A stretch of DNA of 64,000 nucleotides, from contig NZ_JARVWS010000001.1 in NCBI RefSeq assembly GCF_029846275.1, positions 1,488,001-1,552,000 of the forward strand. Reading direction: 5' to 3'. The stretch is from Nocardioides sp. CER19 (lineage in GTDB: Bacteria > Actinomycetota > Actinomycetes > Propionibacteriales > Nocardioidaceae). Shown in pieces: positions 16,547 to 25,018 of the stretch. The notes under the pieces are model-generated. The model searched no databases and was not told the origin of the DNA. It saw nothing but the letters and a program-made list of their open reading frames with translations. Positions within the stretch are counted from its first letter, which is position 1. Each line of letters opens with the position of its first letter. The translations under genes were made by a program, and so were the position numbers.

Positions 16547-19500
16547 TCAGGGCTTCAGCTGGTCCGATCCGGCTTCGTACCTGGGCTGAGCCCCGCTCCC
16601 CGAGGGGCGGGTCTGGCCGTCGATGTCGTCCGACGGTGCGGACACGGTGTAGCGGAACCCGAGCAGCCCGCTGCCCCACGTGACCTGGGTGCTGGCGACG
16701 CCCCGTCCGTACGCCGGCGACCCGGTGCCGACCAGGTGGTAGTCGCCGGACAGGTTGGGCGGCAGCAGCTCGCCGATGATGAGCGACTGTCGGAACGCCG
16801 GGTAGCTGCGCGCGGCCAGCACGTCCACGAACACGTCCTTCTGGTCCTTGAGGCCAGCGTCGGCCGCGATCGTGGTGCTGCTGCCGCCGTCCGTGCCCTG
16901 GTCGCTGGAGATGAGCGAGCCGATCGGCGAGAGGGTGCCGCCGCCGTCGACGACGCCCATGTCCCAGACGTTGACGTCGTTGGCGGAGCCGTCCGGCAGG
17001 GTGCCGCCGATGCCGGTCACCCAGCCGCCGCTGAACGAGCCCGCCCGGTTGTCGTTGAAGACGTTGTCGAGGAGTGTCGGCTTGCTGAACGTCGTCGCCG
17101 CGAGCACCTGCGAGGCGGGGAACATGATGGCGTTCCGGAGCCGAGCCTGCAGCGCGTCGCTGTTCTGCGCGGTAGAGAGCCCGGCAGGGGCAGGCAGCCC
17201 GTCGCTCGTGATCGCCGACGCCGTCGTGAGGTTCTTGGCGATCGTGTTGCCCGACACCGTCACGAACGGGGCGTCGTCGAGGCTGATGCCGCCGCCTTCG
17301 TGGGTGGACACGTTGTTGGTCACGGTGTTGTCCGTGATCGTGATCGTGCCCGGCGTGAGCCGGCTGACGTGCGTGCCGGCGACCTGGAGCAGCCGGATCC
17401 CTCCGCCGTCGTCGTTGGCGAGGTTGTCGGAGATGACGTTCTTGTCGATCGTCACCGGTCCGGTGCCCTCCGACAGCTGGGCGGGGTCGGGAGGCAGCTC
17501 GCCGGCGATCATGACGGCCCCGCCCTCGTCGTAGGACGAGTTGAACCAGATGCGGTTGCCCTGGATCGTGCCACCGGCGGTCGTCTGCCAGCCGAACGCG
17601 GTCATCGCGCCGCCGTACTCGGCCGAGAAGTTGCCGCAGATCGCGTTCTTCGTCACCTGGTAGCTGGCGCTGCCCGCGAAGATCCCGATGCCGCCGGCGA
17701 GGTTGGTGCCTCCGTTGTCACGGACCTGGTTGCGGGAGAGCACGAAGCCGGTGTCGAGGTTGTCGGACCGGTAGGGGGTGCCGACGCGGACGCCGCCGCC
17801 GTACGAGCCGCCGTTGCCCTCGATCACGTTGTCGGTCACCTGCATGCCGGTCACTCGGCTGTGCACGTAGATGCCGCCGCCCTGGGTGACCAGCGCACCG
17901 TCGGCGCCGTAGGGCGTCTTGACGCCGCCGGTCACCTCGTTGACGTTGGTCGGGAAATCGCTCTGCGAGCCGCCCGTGATGCGGAACCCGTCGATGGTGA
18001 CCGGGTACGTGACCGGGGCGAAGCCGTTGGTCGGGTCGTCGAGCACGGTGATCACCGCTGCGTCGGGGACCTCGGGCTGCCCGGAGTAGGTCAGCGTCCC
18101 GAGGCGGGTGATCCATGCTTGGCCTTGGGCGTTGTCCGGGTTGAACCCTGAGCCGTCCAGGATCGAGCCGCGCACGAAGCTGCCGTTCGGGAGGAAGCCA
18201 CCGGGCCCGACGCCTTGGATGCGGGTGCGGTGATGGACGATCAGGTTCTCGTTGTACTCACCACGCGGGTTGAGGGCCGTCTGGGCGCCCGGCCATACGA
18301 CGACCAGCCAGTACCGGTTGGCCGAGGTCGGTCGTGCCGCCTCGAGCGCGGCCTGCACGGTGGCGAACTGCTTGCCAGGGCCGACCTCAGCGAGCCGGGG
18401 GTTGTTGGCGTTGCCACCGGCGTTGCCGGCGTTCCCGCTGAGGAGCTGGATGGTCAGTCCGTTGACGGTCTTGAGCCCGTTCGAAGCACGCGTGACCTCG
18501 ACGGTCGCGGGACCGGGCGTGCTGGTGGTCGGGACGGTGAACACGATCTTCGTGTCGCTCCAGCTGGAGGTCGGCATGACCGTGTTGTTGAGCCGCAACG
18601 TGCCGGCGCTGCCGAAGCCGAAGCCGTTCAAGGTGACGGTGCGGCCGGCGGCCGGGTCACCGAGGCGGACCCACGGGTGGTCGGTGCTGAGCAGCTGGGG
18701 CCAGGTCGTGCCGAGGTCGCACTGGGTCGGGTTGACCGCTGTCGAACCGGGCGTGAGGGCGGTGGTGGCGACTTGGGTGGGTGCGGTGTCGGTCACCGTG
18801 TAGAGGCCCGGCCACCCTTGGAAGCTCGCGGAGATGGTCCGGAACCGCGGGTTGTAGTCGGCGTTCGGATGGTCAGGCGAGCCGGGGTCGTTGCCGGTGA
18901 ACCGGTACATGTTCGGGCACGGTCCGGCGGGGACGGGGCAGTTGTAGGTGCTCGTGGACGGTTCGAGGGCCTCGTAGAAGCCGTTGAAGTCGGTATGGAC
19001 CGTGTCGAGGAGCCGACCGGACCAGTCGTAGAGACCCATCGGGACGAAGGGCAGGCCCTGCGCCTCGCCGTACTCGACGCTGCGCTTGTCCAGGCTGAGG
19101 CCCAGGTCGTTGATCGTGAGGCCCCAGAAGTGCGTGGGGATCGGCACGTCGGTGAAGAGGTTGAAGTTCGGGGCCGCGGTCTGCCCGGCCCGAACCGTCA
19201 CGAGCTTGTCCTCGCAGGAGGGTCGGTCCTGTCCCTGGAAGGGACTGCCGCCGCCGTCGAGGAAGTTCGGGTTGGTCACGTCGACCTTGTGCAGACGACC
19301 GGCGCAGGGCGAGATGATGCCGGCCTGCTGCGAGGGCGGCTGCGACGGCTCCGTCACGTCGGGTGTGGGAGGACCGGGCGGGTCCTGCTCGAGCGCCGGC
19401 GTGATGGCGTTCATGTTCTCCTGCGGCAGGTACCCGTCGCCGTCGAAGACGTTGACGTCCTCCTCGGCCGTCGCCTTGTACATCTTTCCGCCGCCGACCG

Positions 19501-21925
19501 GGTTGTCCGGGACCTCGACGCCGACGATGTAGTCGCCGGGCTTGAGGTCCTGCTCGGGGTAGCCGGCGGCCGCCAGGTCGCCGTACAGGGGGAACTGCTT
19601 GTCGGGCGCGGGGTTCTTCGCGTTTCCGGGTGCGTACAGGTTCAGCTTGGAGCTCGAGAAGCCGTAGTTGCCGTTGACGGTCTGCGAGGCATCGCCAGGC
19701 GTCTTGTCGCTCGGACCGATCGCGACGCCCATCATCGGCGCCTCGACGCACATCCGGTTGGCGTCCTCGCCGAACTCGGGCAGTGCCTTCTGGTCGATGA
19801 GCGGCTCGCCGCTGTAGTCGCGGGCCGTGCAGCCACGCGGCGGTGCCCACTCCTCGGACGTGTAGGCGTCCGACAGCTCCGGGCCCTTGACCATCGATCC
19901 CCGGTCGGGATCGGGGTTCCTCATCGTCTGGCCGGGGTTGTCCGGGTCGGGCACCGACAGCGGCACGATCGCCTTGCCCTGCCGGCACTCGTTCGCGACC
20001 GTCGCGGCGTCGGTGGCGGTGCAGGGCATGCTGGCGTAGAGGTGCACCGGAAGGTCCGGGATGCCCGGCTGGTAACCCTCCGACGCGGCGTCCGCCGGGT
20101 CCAGCTCGTTGCGGGTCACGTCATAGCTGACCGTGCCGGCGATGCCGCCGTTGCTGCCGGCGTCGTACGGCTTGACGCCCCAGTCCACCTGGCCGCTCAG
20201 CCCGATGACCGGCAGGAAGTCGAGGTCGACCAGGCCGCCGAGCTTCGTGGTCGGGGTGGGGTCGTTCTCGGCCTGGTAGGTGATGCCGGTCGTGCGGTAC
20301 CGGGTGTCGAACGCCTCGAGGACCAGCCACTTGCTCAGCGGGTAGGTCTCGCGGATGTCGTAGGCGCCGGAGGAGCTCGTGGAGGCGGTGTTGGTGTACT
20401 GGTCCATCAGCGAGTTGTCGCGCTCTCGGATGGTCAGCGGGAACTGGGGCACGCCGGCCTCACCGGGGTCGCGGCGACCGTTCTCGTTGGCATCGATGAA
20501 CACGTGGCCGTGCAGGTGGGTGAACCAGCCGACGATCATCCTGTTGCCCACGTCGGAGACCCCTCCGTCGGACACCTCCACGTTGAAGCTCCACAGGATG
20601 TAGTCCTGGTCGTCGTCCCAGATGGTCAGCTGGTAGAGGCCGTCGGGGACACCCGTGATGTCGAAGGAGCCATCCGCCGCACCGCGCCCGACGTAGACGG
20701 CCGCGTCACCGGCGTCGAGGTCCGAGAGCGCGACCCACGGCTTGGCGATCGGGCCATCGACATTGGCGCCTGCGAAGCCGGTCTCGGGGACGACCTGGCC
20801 GTTCTGGCCGCCGACGTAGGGCAGGCCAGCAACCGCGACGCCCTTGACCTCGCCTGTCGGGGCGCTCCCCGATGGCGTCGGCAGGCCGCGCGTGTGCACG
20901 AACCCGAACTGCACCGACGCGACCGGCTCGCCACCCTTGACCAGCTCGGTGTCGTAGCCGGTGGCGCCCTCCTGGCTCCAGATGTCGTAGTCGTGGCCGC
21001 CCTCGAGGGTGGTCGTCTGCACCCACTGGTCGGTCTGCCCGGCCGGGGGCGCGACGGTCGCCGCCAGCCGGTTGGGGCCGAGGTTCGGGATCACGATGTG
21101 CCCGCCGGCATCGCTGGTGCAGTGGCCGCTGGAACGGCTGGTGTCGACGATGGGGTGGCTGTCGGCGTCGAACAGGATCGGAGCACTGTTGTTGCCGCCC
21201 ACGTGCTGGTAGGCGGTGCAGAGCGCATTCCCGTAGTAGTCGGTGCTGACGTCGCCGAACACGTCGGTGAGGTGCGCCGTGAAGCCGGACAGCGCCTTCT
21301 CGGCGTCCACCTCGTACGTGCCGTCGACAGGTGCGCTGTCGTCGAAGACGTCGATGCGGATCGTCGCGAGCGGGAGCGGCGTCGGGTCCAGCTCGACCTT
21401 CACCGTCTGACTGTTGCCGGCCACCTCGAAGTGCTGGCCGCCGATCTTGTAACCGTCGGCGGTCACGGAGATGAGGTACTTGCCCTCCGGCAGACCGTCG
21501 AGGCTCGTGCTGTCGCTGAGGTCGGTCTCGGTGCCTTGGGCGATGATCGGCGAATAACCCGACGTCTTGCGGGCCGATGGCCACGGACAGGTGTCGGCAT
21601 AGTCGGCGTCGCTCGACCCACCCGCCGCACGGGCCGGTAGGCACCGATCCAGCAATGGTGCGGTGGCGGTCCCCGGATCGCCCGTGTCGTCCTGGTTGAT
21701 GATCCACCGGTACGACGTCACGGCGTCGCCCTGGTGGATCAGTCCGGCCGCCGCACCGACACTGCGGCCGGAGACGACGCTGAGGTTGATGCTGCCGGGT
21801 CCCGTCGCGGCCGAGGCCGGCGGGGCGAGCCGCAGGGCGGTCAGCGAGAACGGCGACAGCGCGACAACCAGGGTGAGCGCCAAGAACGCCTTGAGCGAGA
21901 AGCTGACGGAATTCGTGATCCTCAC
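16547..21925 (-). CDS. Giant exported beta-rich protein (SdrD_B-like, IPT/TIG, beta-helix)
   Basis: 1792 residues from a GTG at 21925 preceded by a perfect GGAGGAGG ribosome site. A signal peptide (to about residue 39) is followed by carboxypeptidase-regulatory-like and SdrD_B-like beta-sandwich repeats, clearest in HGHVFIDANENGRRDPGEAG (about 475-495). An IPT/TIG domain is near 1110-1190 (TLNGFGFGSAGTLRLNN), then a right-handed parallel beta-helix with many N-x-V/I and GGG turns (about 1210-1700, e.g. GGGIYVHSR, GGGIRLLQ, GGGISLDD). No LPXTG anchor, TM helix or enzyme motif is visible, so it is probably released or held non-covalently at the surface as a scaffold or matrix protein. It is the first gene of the oxidase operon, divergent from the two-component genes. 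Confidence 0.8.
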   Translation of the reverse strand: MRITNSVSFSLKAFLALTLVVALSPFSLTALRLAPPASAATGPGSINLSVVSGRSVGAAAGLIHQGDAVTSYRWIINQDDTGDPGTATAPLLDRCLPARAAGGSSDADYADTCPWPSARKTSGYSPIIAQGTETDLSDSTSLDGLPEGKYLISVTADGYKIGGQHFEVAGNSQTVKVELDPTPLPLATIRIDVFDDSAPVDGTYEVDAEKALSGFTAHLTDVFGDVSTDYYGNALCTAYQHVGGNNSAPILFDADSHPIVDTSRSSGHCTSDAGGHIVIPNLGPNRLAATVAPPAGQTDQWVQTTTLEGGHDYDIWSQEGATGYDTELVKGGEPVASVQFGFVHTRGLPTPSGSAPTGEVKGVAVAGLPYVGGQNGQVVPETGFAGANVDGPIAKPWVALSDLDAGDAAVYVGRGAADGSFDITGVPDGLYQLTIWDDDQDYILWSFNVEVSDGGVSDVGNRMIVGWFTHLHGHVFIDANENGRRDPGEAGVPQFPLTIRERDNSLMDQYTNTASTSSSGAYDIRETYPLSKWLVLEAFDTRYRTTGITYQAENDPTPTTKLGGLVDLDFLPVIGLSGQVDWGVKPYDAGSNGGIAGTVSYDVTRNELDPADAASEGYQPGIPDLPVHLYASMPCTATDAATVANECRQGKAIVPLSVPDPDNPGQTMRNPDPDRGSMVKGPELSDAYTSEEWAPPRGCTARDYSGEPLIDQKALPEFGEDANRMCVEAPMMGVAIGPSDKTPGDASQTVNGNYGFSSSKLNLYAPGNAKNPAPDKQFPLYGDLAAAGYPEQDLKPGDYIVGVEVPDNPVGGGKMYKATAEEDVNVFDGDGYLPQENMNAITPALEQDPPGPPTPDVTEPSQPPSQQAGIISPCAGRLHKVDVTNPNFLDGGGSPFQGQDRPSCEDKLVTVRAGQTAAPNFNLFTDVPIPTHFWGLTINDLGLSLDKRSVEYGEAQGLPFVPMGLYDWSGRLLDTVHTDFNGFYEALEPSTSTYNCPVPAGPCPNMYRFTGNDPGSPDHPNADYNPRFRTISASFQGWPGLYTVTDTAPTQVATTALTPGSTAVNPTQCDLGTTWPQLLSTDHPWVRLGDPAAGRTVTLNGFGFGSAGTLRLNNTVMPTSSWSDTKIVFTVPTTSTPGPATVEVTRASNGLKTVNGLTIQLLSGNAGNAGGNANNPRLAEVGPGKQFATVQAALEAARPTSANRYWLVVVWPGAQTALNPRGEYNENLIVHHRTRIQGVGPGGFLPNGSFVRGSILDGSGFNPDNAQGQAWITRLGTLTYSGQPEVPDAAVITVLDDPTNGFAPVTYPVTIDGFRITGGSQSDFPTNVNEVTGGVKTPYGADGALVTQGGGIYVHSRVTGMQVTDNVIEGNGGSYGGGVRVGTPYRSDNLDTGFVLSRNQVRDNGGTNLAGGIGIFAGSASYQVTKNAICGNFSAEYGGAMTAFGWQTTAGGTIQGNRIWFNSSYDEGGAVMIAGELPPDPAQLSEGTGPVTIDKNVISDNLANDDGGGIRLLQVAGTHVSRLTPGTITITDNTVTNNVSTHEGGGISLDDAPFVTVSGNTIAKNLTTASAITSDGLPAPAGLSTAQNSDALQARLRNAIMFPASQVLAATTFSKPTLLDNVFNDNRAGSFSGGWVTGIGGTLPDGSANDVNVWDMGVVDGGGTLSPIGSLISSDQGTDGGSSTTIAADAGLKDQKDVFVDVLAARSYPAFRQSLIIGELLPPNLSGDYHLVGTGSPAYGRGVASTQVTWGSGLLGFRYTVSAPSDDIDGQTRPSGSGAQPRYEAGSDQLKP

Positions 21926-22042
21926 GGTTCCTCCTCCGACACGCGGGACGGCTGGTGGCAGCGGCCACCTGGACACACGCTGGGGCGAGGACGGTCCCGG
22001 GGTCCGATCCGTGTCGGAGCGCTCACGGAAAAGACAGGCGTC

Positions 22043-22115
22043 GGTCATCGAGCCGACGGAAAGCTGTCATCGAGAGCCAACCGAGTCGTCAGGCGTCTGT
22101 CATCAACGTGTCATC
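22043..22115. promoter_or_regulatory. Helically phased TGTCATC direct-repeat array
   Basis: In the 399-base divergent region between the giant gene and the response regulator, the heptamer TGTCATC or a close variant occurs at 22043 (GGTCATC), 22065 (TGTCATC), 22087 (CGTCAGG), 22098 (TGTCATC) and 22109 (TGTCATC). All starts differ by multiples of 11 bases, one turn of the helix. OmpR/PhoB-family regulators bind direct repeats with 11-base spacing, so this is the likely operator of the adjacent response regulator. It lies 118-190 bases upstream of the giant gene. A further TGTCAGG/TGTCATC pair is at 22264-22277, close to the regulator gene, with different spacing. I see no gene in the rest of the region. 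Confidence 0.65.
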
Positions 22116-22324
22116 CTCCGGCGCCGATCGGCCCCGGTTCCGCGCTGCGCGGCACCTCCGCGCTACCCCACAACGGGTAAATGGCGAGGAGGCCGCGGCG
22201 GTTCGCCTCCGATCGGCGCACCATTCTTCTGCCGATGGGGCTCGGGGTCAGGCGCTGGGAGATTGTCAGGTGTCATCCCGTCGGCGTCCGTGCCGCGCCG
22301 GCCGGTGTCCCGAGGGAGATGAGC

Positions 22325-22996
22325 ATGAGCAAGATCCTCGTGGCGGACGATGAGGACAGAGTGAGGACGTTCCTCAGCCGCTCGCTGGTGTCCAACGGCC
22401 ACTCCGTCGTGGCGGTGCCAGACGGCCAGGCGGCGCTCGATGCGATGGACGCCGAGTCGATCAGCCTGGCGTTGCTCGACATCGTGATGCCCTACCGCAA
22501 CGGGCTGCAGGTGCTGACGGAGCTTCGCGAGCGCGGGGACAACACACCCGTGATCGTGCTGTCTGCCGTCACGCAGGTCGCGGCTCGTGTGCAGGCGCTC
22601 GACCACGGCGCGGTCGACTTCGTCGTCAAGCCGTTCCATCCTTCGGAGCTGATGGCACGCGTACGGCGGCACATCGTGCAGGCGCCGGAACTGCGGCACG
22701 GCGGGGACCGCTACCTCACGTCCGCCGACATCGTCCTGGATCTCGATCGCCGTAAGGCGCGCGTCGGCCGCGCCGAGGTTTCGCTGACAGAGCGGGAGTT
22801 CTCGATGCTCGCCCACTTGATGCGCCGGCGGGGGGACGTGTGCCGGCGCGACGAGCTGCTCAACGACATCTGGGGCGAGGCCTTCGGACCCAGCAGCAAC
22901 GTGGTCGACGTGTGCGTGGGTCGGCTTCGGAACAAGATGCGGGAGCTCCCGGTCGAGACCATCCGAGGTGTCGGGTACTGCTTCTACGGCGCCTGA
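22325..22996 (+). CDS. OmpR/PhoB-family response regulator
   Basis: 223-residue DNA-binding response regulator. Receiver domain: acidic pair DDED at residues 8-11, phosphoacceptor Asp52 in LLDIVMP, conserved lysine in VVKPFHP. The C-terminal winged-helix domain (about 125-222) has the usual LTEREFSMLAHLMRR and VDVCVGRLRNKM segments. The ATG at 22325 is preferred over the ATG two codons earlier because of ribosome-site spacing (GAGGGA). It forms an operon with the histidine kinase, one base apart, and is divergent from the oxidase operon it probably controls through the phased repeats. Confidence 0.93.
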   Translation: MSKILVADDEDRVRTFLSRSLVSNGHSVVAVPDGQAALDAMDAESISLALLDIVMPYRNGLQVLTELRERGDNTPVIVLSAVTQVAARVQALDHGAVDFVVKPFHPSELMARVRRHIVQAPELRHGGDRYLTSADIVLDLDRRKARVGRAEVSLTEREFSMLAHLMRRRGDVCRRDELLNDIWGEAFGPSSNVVDVCVGRLRNKMRELPVETIRGVGYCFYGA

Positions 22997-22997
22997 C

Positions 22998-24101
22998 ATG
23001 TGGCGTCCACCCGCCCTCTTCGTTCCGTGGAGCCTCTTCGCGGTCCTGTGCTGCGCTCTCATGGCGGCATCGCCGGGGGAGGAGACGATCCCCTTCCACC
23101 TGGGGTGGATCACCCTCTGCCTGAGCTACGGCTTCGCTCTGTGGCCACCAGCGGTGACGTTGCTGTCCACGGCGGTCTACGCCGTCGCGAGCGGTGCGGT
23201 CCTCGTGGGTCGCGCCTCCGACGGGGTGATCGGCTGGCAGGAGACCGCGGAGATCCCGCTCATGGCCCTGATGGCGTTCGTCATGGCCTGGCACGTCGCC
23301 CGCCGCGTGGAGAGCATGCGGCAGCTCGGCATCCTCGCCGACGCGGAGCGCGTGCGCCACGAGGAACGGGAGCGCCTCTCGCGGATGTACTCGCACGAGA
23401 TGCGGACACCGCTCACCATCGCGCGGGGGTATGTCAGCCTGCTGCAGGAGGAGGACCTCACCGGCGAGCAGCACGAGGATCTGAGCGTGATCGACGACGA
23501 GCTCGGGACCCTCGAGCGGGTGGGGGAGCGCCTCGTACGCACGCTCGCCGTCTCTGACCACCAGGAGCGACGAGCGGTGGACGTCGACGCTCTCGTGGAC
23601 GAGGTCGTGACGCGGTGGGGCAACGTCACGGCCCGGAACTGGGTGGTCGACTCGGACGTCGGCACCTTCACGTGTTCGCGCGAGCGGGTCCGCATGTGCC
23701 TGGACACGCTGGTCGAGAACGCCCTCCGCTACACCGATGTCGACGACACGGTGCGCGTGTTCGCCCGACGGGCTGGCGACACGGTCGAGCTGGGCGTCGC
23801 CGACTCCGGGCCGGGTCTGGCCGACGACGTCGTCGATGCCGTCAACCTCGAACCCAGGGTCATCGAGACGCTGCAGATGGACGTGCGGCGGCAGACGGGG
23901 CTCGGGCTCGAACTCGTGCGACAGGTCGCCGAGTCGCGCGGCGGGACGATCCGCGCCGGGCGGGCAGCCGAGGGCGGTGCCGAGATCACGTTGACCATGC
24001 CTCGTACTCCGCTGCCGCCGCACCCCGTCTCCCGTGAGGAGATGAACGTCGTCCCGGGCGCCCCCCGGATGGTGCGAACGCGCCTCGACGCGGGCGGTTG
24101 A
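22998..24101 (+). CDS. Membrane sensor histidine kinase
   Basis: 367 residues. The N-terminal third consists of three or four closely spaced TM helices (about 9-25, 37-75, 83-98) with almost no extracytoplasmic loop, so the signal is probably sensed within the membrane or through a partner. A HisKA domain follows with the phosphorylatable histidine in YSHEMRTPL, then an HATPase domain with N-box LVENALRYTD, G1 box ADSGPGL and G2 box TGLGLELV. It begins one base after the response regulator stop. By position it senses a condition calling for the copper oxidase system (copper, redox or envelope stress); the ligand cannot be read from the sequence. Confidence 0.92.
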   Translation: MWRPPALFVPWSLFAVLCCALMAASPGEETIPFHLGWITLCLSYGFALWPPAVTLLSTAVYAVASGAVLVGRASDGVIGWQETAEIPLMALMAFVMAWHVARRVESMRQLGILADAERVRHEERERLSRMYSHEMRTPLTIARGYVSLLQEEDLTGEQHEDLSVIDDELGTLERVGERLVRTLAVSDHQERRAVDVDALVDEVVTRWGNVTARNWVVDSDVGTFTCSRERVRMCLDTLVENALRYTDVDDTVRVFARRAGDTVELGVADSGPGLADDVVDAVNLEPRVIETLQMDVRRQTGLGLELVRQVAESRGGTIRAGRAAEGGAEITLTMPRTPLPPHPVSREEMNVVPGAPRMVRTRLDAGG

Positions 24102-24188
24102 GCGCGTCGAGCCCCGTCGACATCCCGCGGGTCCATTTGTGCGGTCGGCCTGTGCCGAGGAGGTTCGGGTCGACACCGGGCTCGTGGG

Positions 24189-24236
24189 TGCCTGGTGATG
24201 CAGGACGTCGAGGGCAACGAGTTCGACCTCGACTGA
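24189..24236 (+). pseudogene. C-terminal remnant of a VOC/glyoxalase-like protein
   Basis: A short in-frame tail reads CLVMQDVEGNEFDLD followed by TGA. The pattern V.DPEGNEF.L is the normal C-terminus of VOC (glyoxalase/bleomycin-resistance) proteins, but no matching N-terminal sequence precedes it: the histidine kinase ends 88 bases upstream. It appears to be the leftover end of a gene cut by arrival of the 8.2-24.2 kb block, marking its right edge. Short and inferred, so only moderate confidence. The rest of 24102-24237 shows nothing else. Confidence 0.4.
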
Positions 24237-24237
24237 G

Positions 24238-25005
24238 TCAGGCGGAGGCGAGCTCGGCGGCGAAGAACTCCAGGGCCGTCTTCGTCTTGGTCTGCTGCTC
24301 GCCGCCCACCGGGATGCCCTTGGACTCGAGATAGGTGCGGGTGGTGATGGCGACGTCGAGCGCGCTGGCGGGAGCGCACTTGGTCGAGAGCTCCACCACA
24401 CGCGAGCCGTCGGGATAGATCCACTGCTCGACGACGATCCGCTGGGTGATGTCGGTCGGGTCGAACTTCAGCTTCAGCACCAGGATCGGGCCGAGCACGG
24501 CGAGGTCGTCGAGCTCGAGGCCGTCGGGCGCGTGGACCGAGTAGAAGGCCCGCTGCTCCTTCGAGAACAGCTTGCGCAGCGGCCGCTCACCCGAGACCGA
24601 GGGGAGCACCGCCGTCGGGGAGAGGGTGTTCTTCATCGAGCCCGAGCAGATGTAGCCGCCCGGCATGGCGTCGACCTCGACGTTGAACTGCGGCGACGAG
24701 CGCAGCGACGGGTCCAGCTCGGAGGGCACGAGCGGCCGCAGCTTGACGGTCGAGTCGCTGTCGCGTCCCTGGACGCGCCGAGCGCGGACGACGACGCCGG
24801 CCCGGTTGAGGGCGAGATCAGGGGTGTCGAAGAAGTACACCTGGCGGATCTGCGCCTCCAGCGGATCCAGCGCGAGTGCCTTCGCGGCGCTCCGGTAGGC
24901 GTGGGGCGGCACGGTCAGCTTGAGCTCGACGCTGTCGGACTGCCGGGCGAGCTCCAGCATCCGCAGCAGCTCGTCGGGCAACAGCGCGGTCGGCGTCGTG
25001 GTCAT
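24238..25005 (-). CDS. CYTH-like domain protein
   Basis: 255-residue protein with CYTH (triphosphate tunnel) features: VELKLTVPP near the N-terminus (the ExExK-like strand, here with a relaxed pattern), VYFFDTPDLALNRAGVVVRARR and TVKLRP in the middle, and VLKLKFDPTD later. CYTH proteins bind tripolyphosphate, polyphosphate or nucleotides through a tunnel lined by charged residues. It starts with a good AGAAGGGA ribosome site, 13 bases after the stop of the CYTH-Ppx/GppA fusion gene, and the two are surely co-transcribed. A role in polyphosphate handling is inferred from this pairing. Confidence 0.75.
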   Translation of the reverse strand: MTTTPTALLPDELLRMLELARQSDSVELKLTVPPHAYRSAAKALALDPLEAQIRQVYFFDTPDLALNRAGVVVRARRVQGRDSDSTVKLRPLVPSELDPSLRSSPQFNVEVDAMPGGYICSGSMKNTLSPTAVLPSVSGERPLRKLFSKEQRAFYSVHAPDGLELDDLAVLGPILVLKLKFDPTDITQRIVVEQWIYPDGSRVVELSTKCAPASALDVAITTRTYLESKGIPVGGEQQTKTKTALEFFAAELASA

Positions 25006-25018
25006 GGCGGGTTCCCTT

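Noticed and set aside
16547-16700. Sortase (LPXTG) anchor at the end of the giant protein
   Set aside because: The C-terminus reads AQPRYEAGSDQLKP with no LPXTG, hydrophobic helix or basic tail.
18215-21640. A 1141-codon open frame on the plus strand opposite the giant exported protein
   Set aside because: It is antisense to a gene with signal peptide, ribosome site and recognisable domains; its translation is low-complexity and shows no domain. Such frames arise from third-position GC bias.
20000-22000. CRISPR array or tandem repeats in the accessory block
   Set aside because: No regularly spaced identical repeats of suitable length are visible; the repeated Ig-like and beta-helix segments are protein-level repeats only.
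8141-24240. att-like direct repeat of the ssrA 3' end at the right edge of the block
   Set aside because: I looked for a second copy of the TTCGATTCCCCGCAGCTCC sequence between 24.0 and 24.3 kb and found none; no integrase gene is present either.
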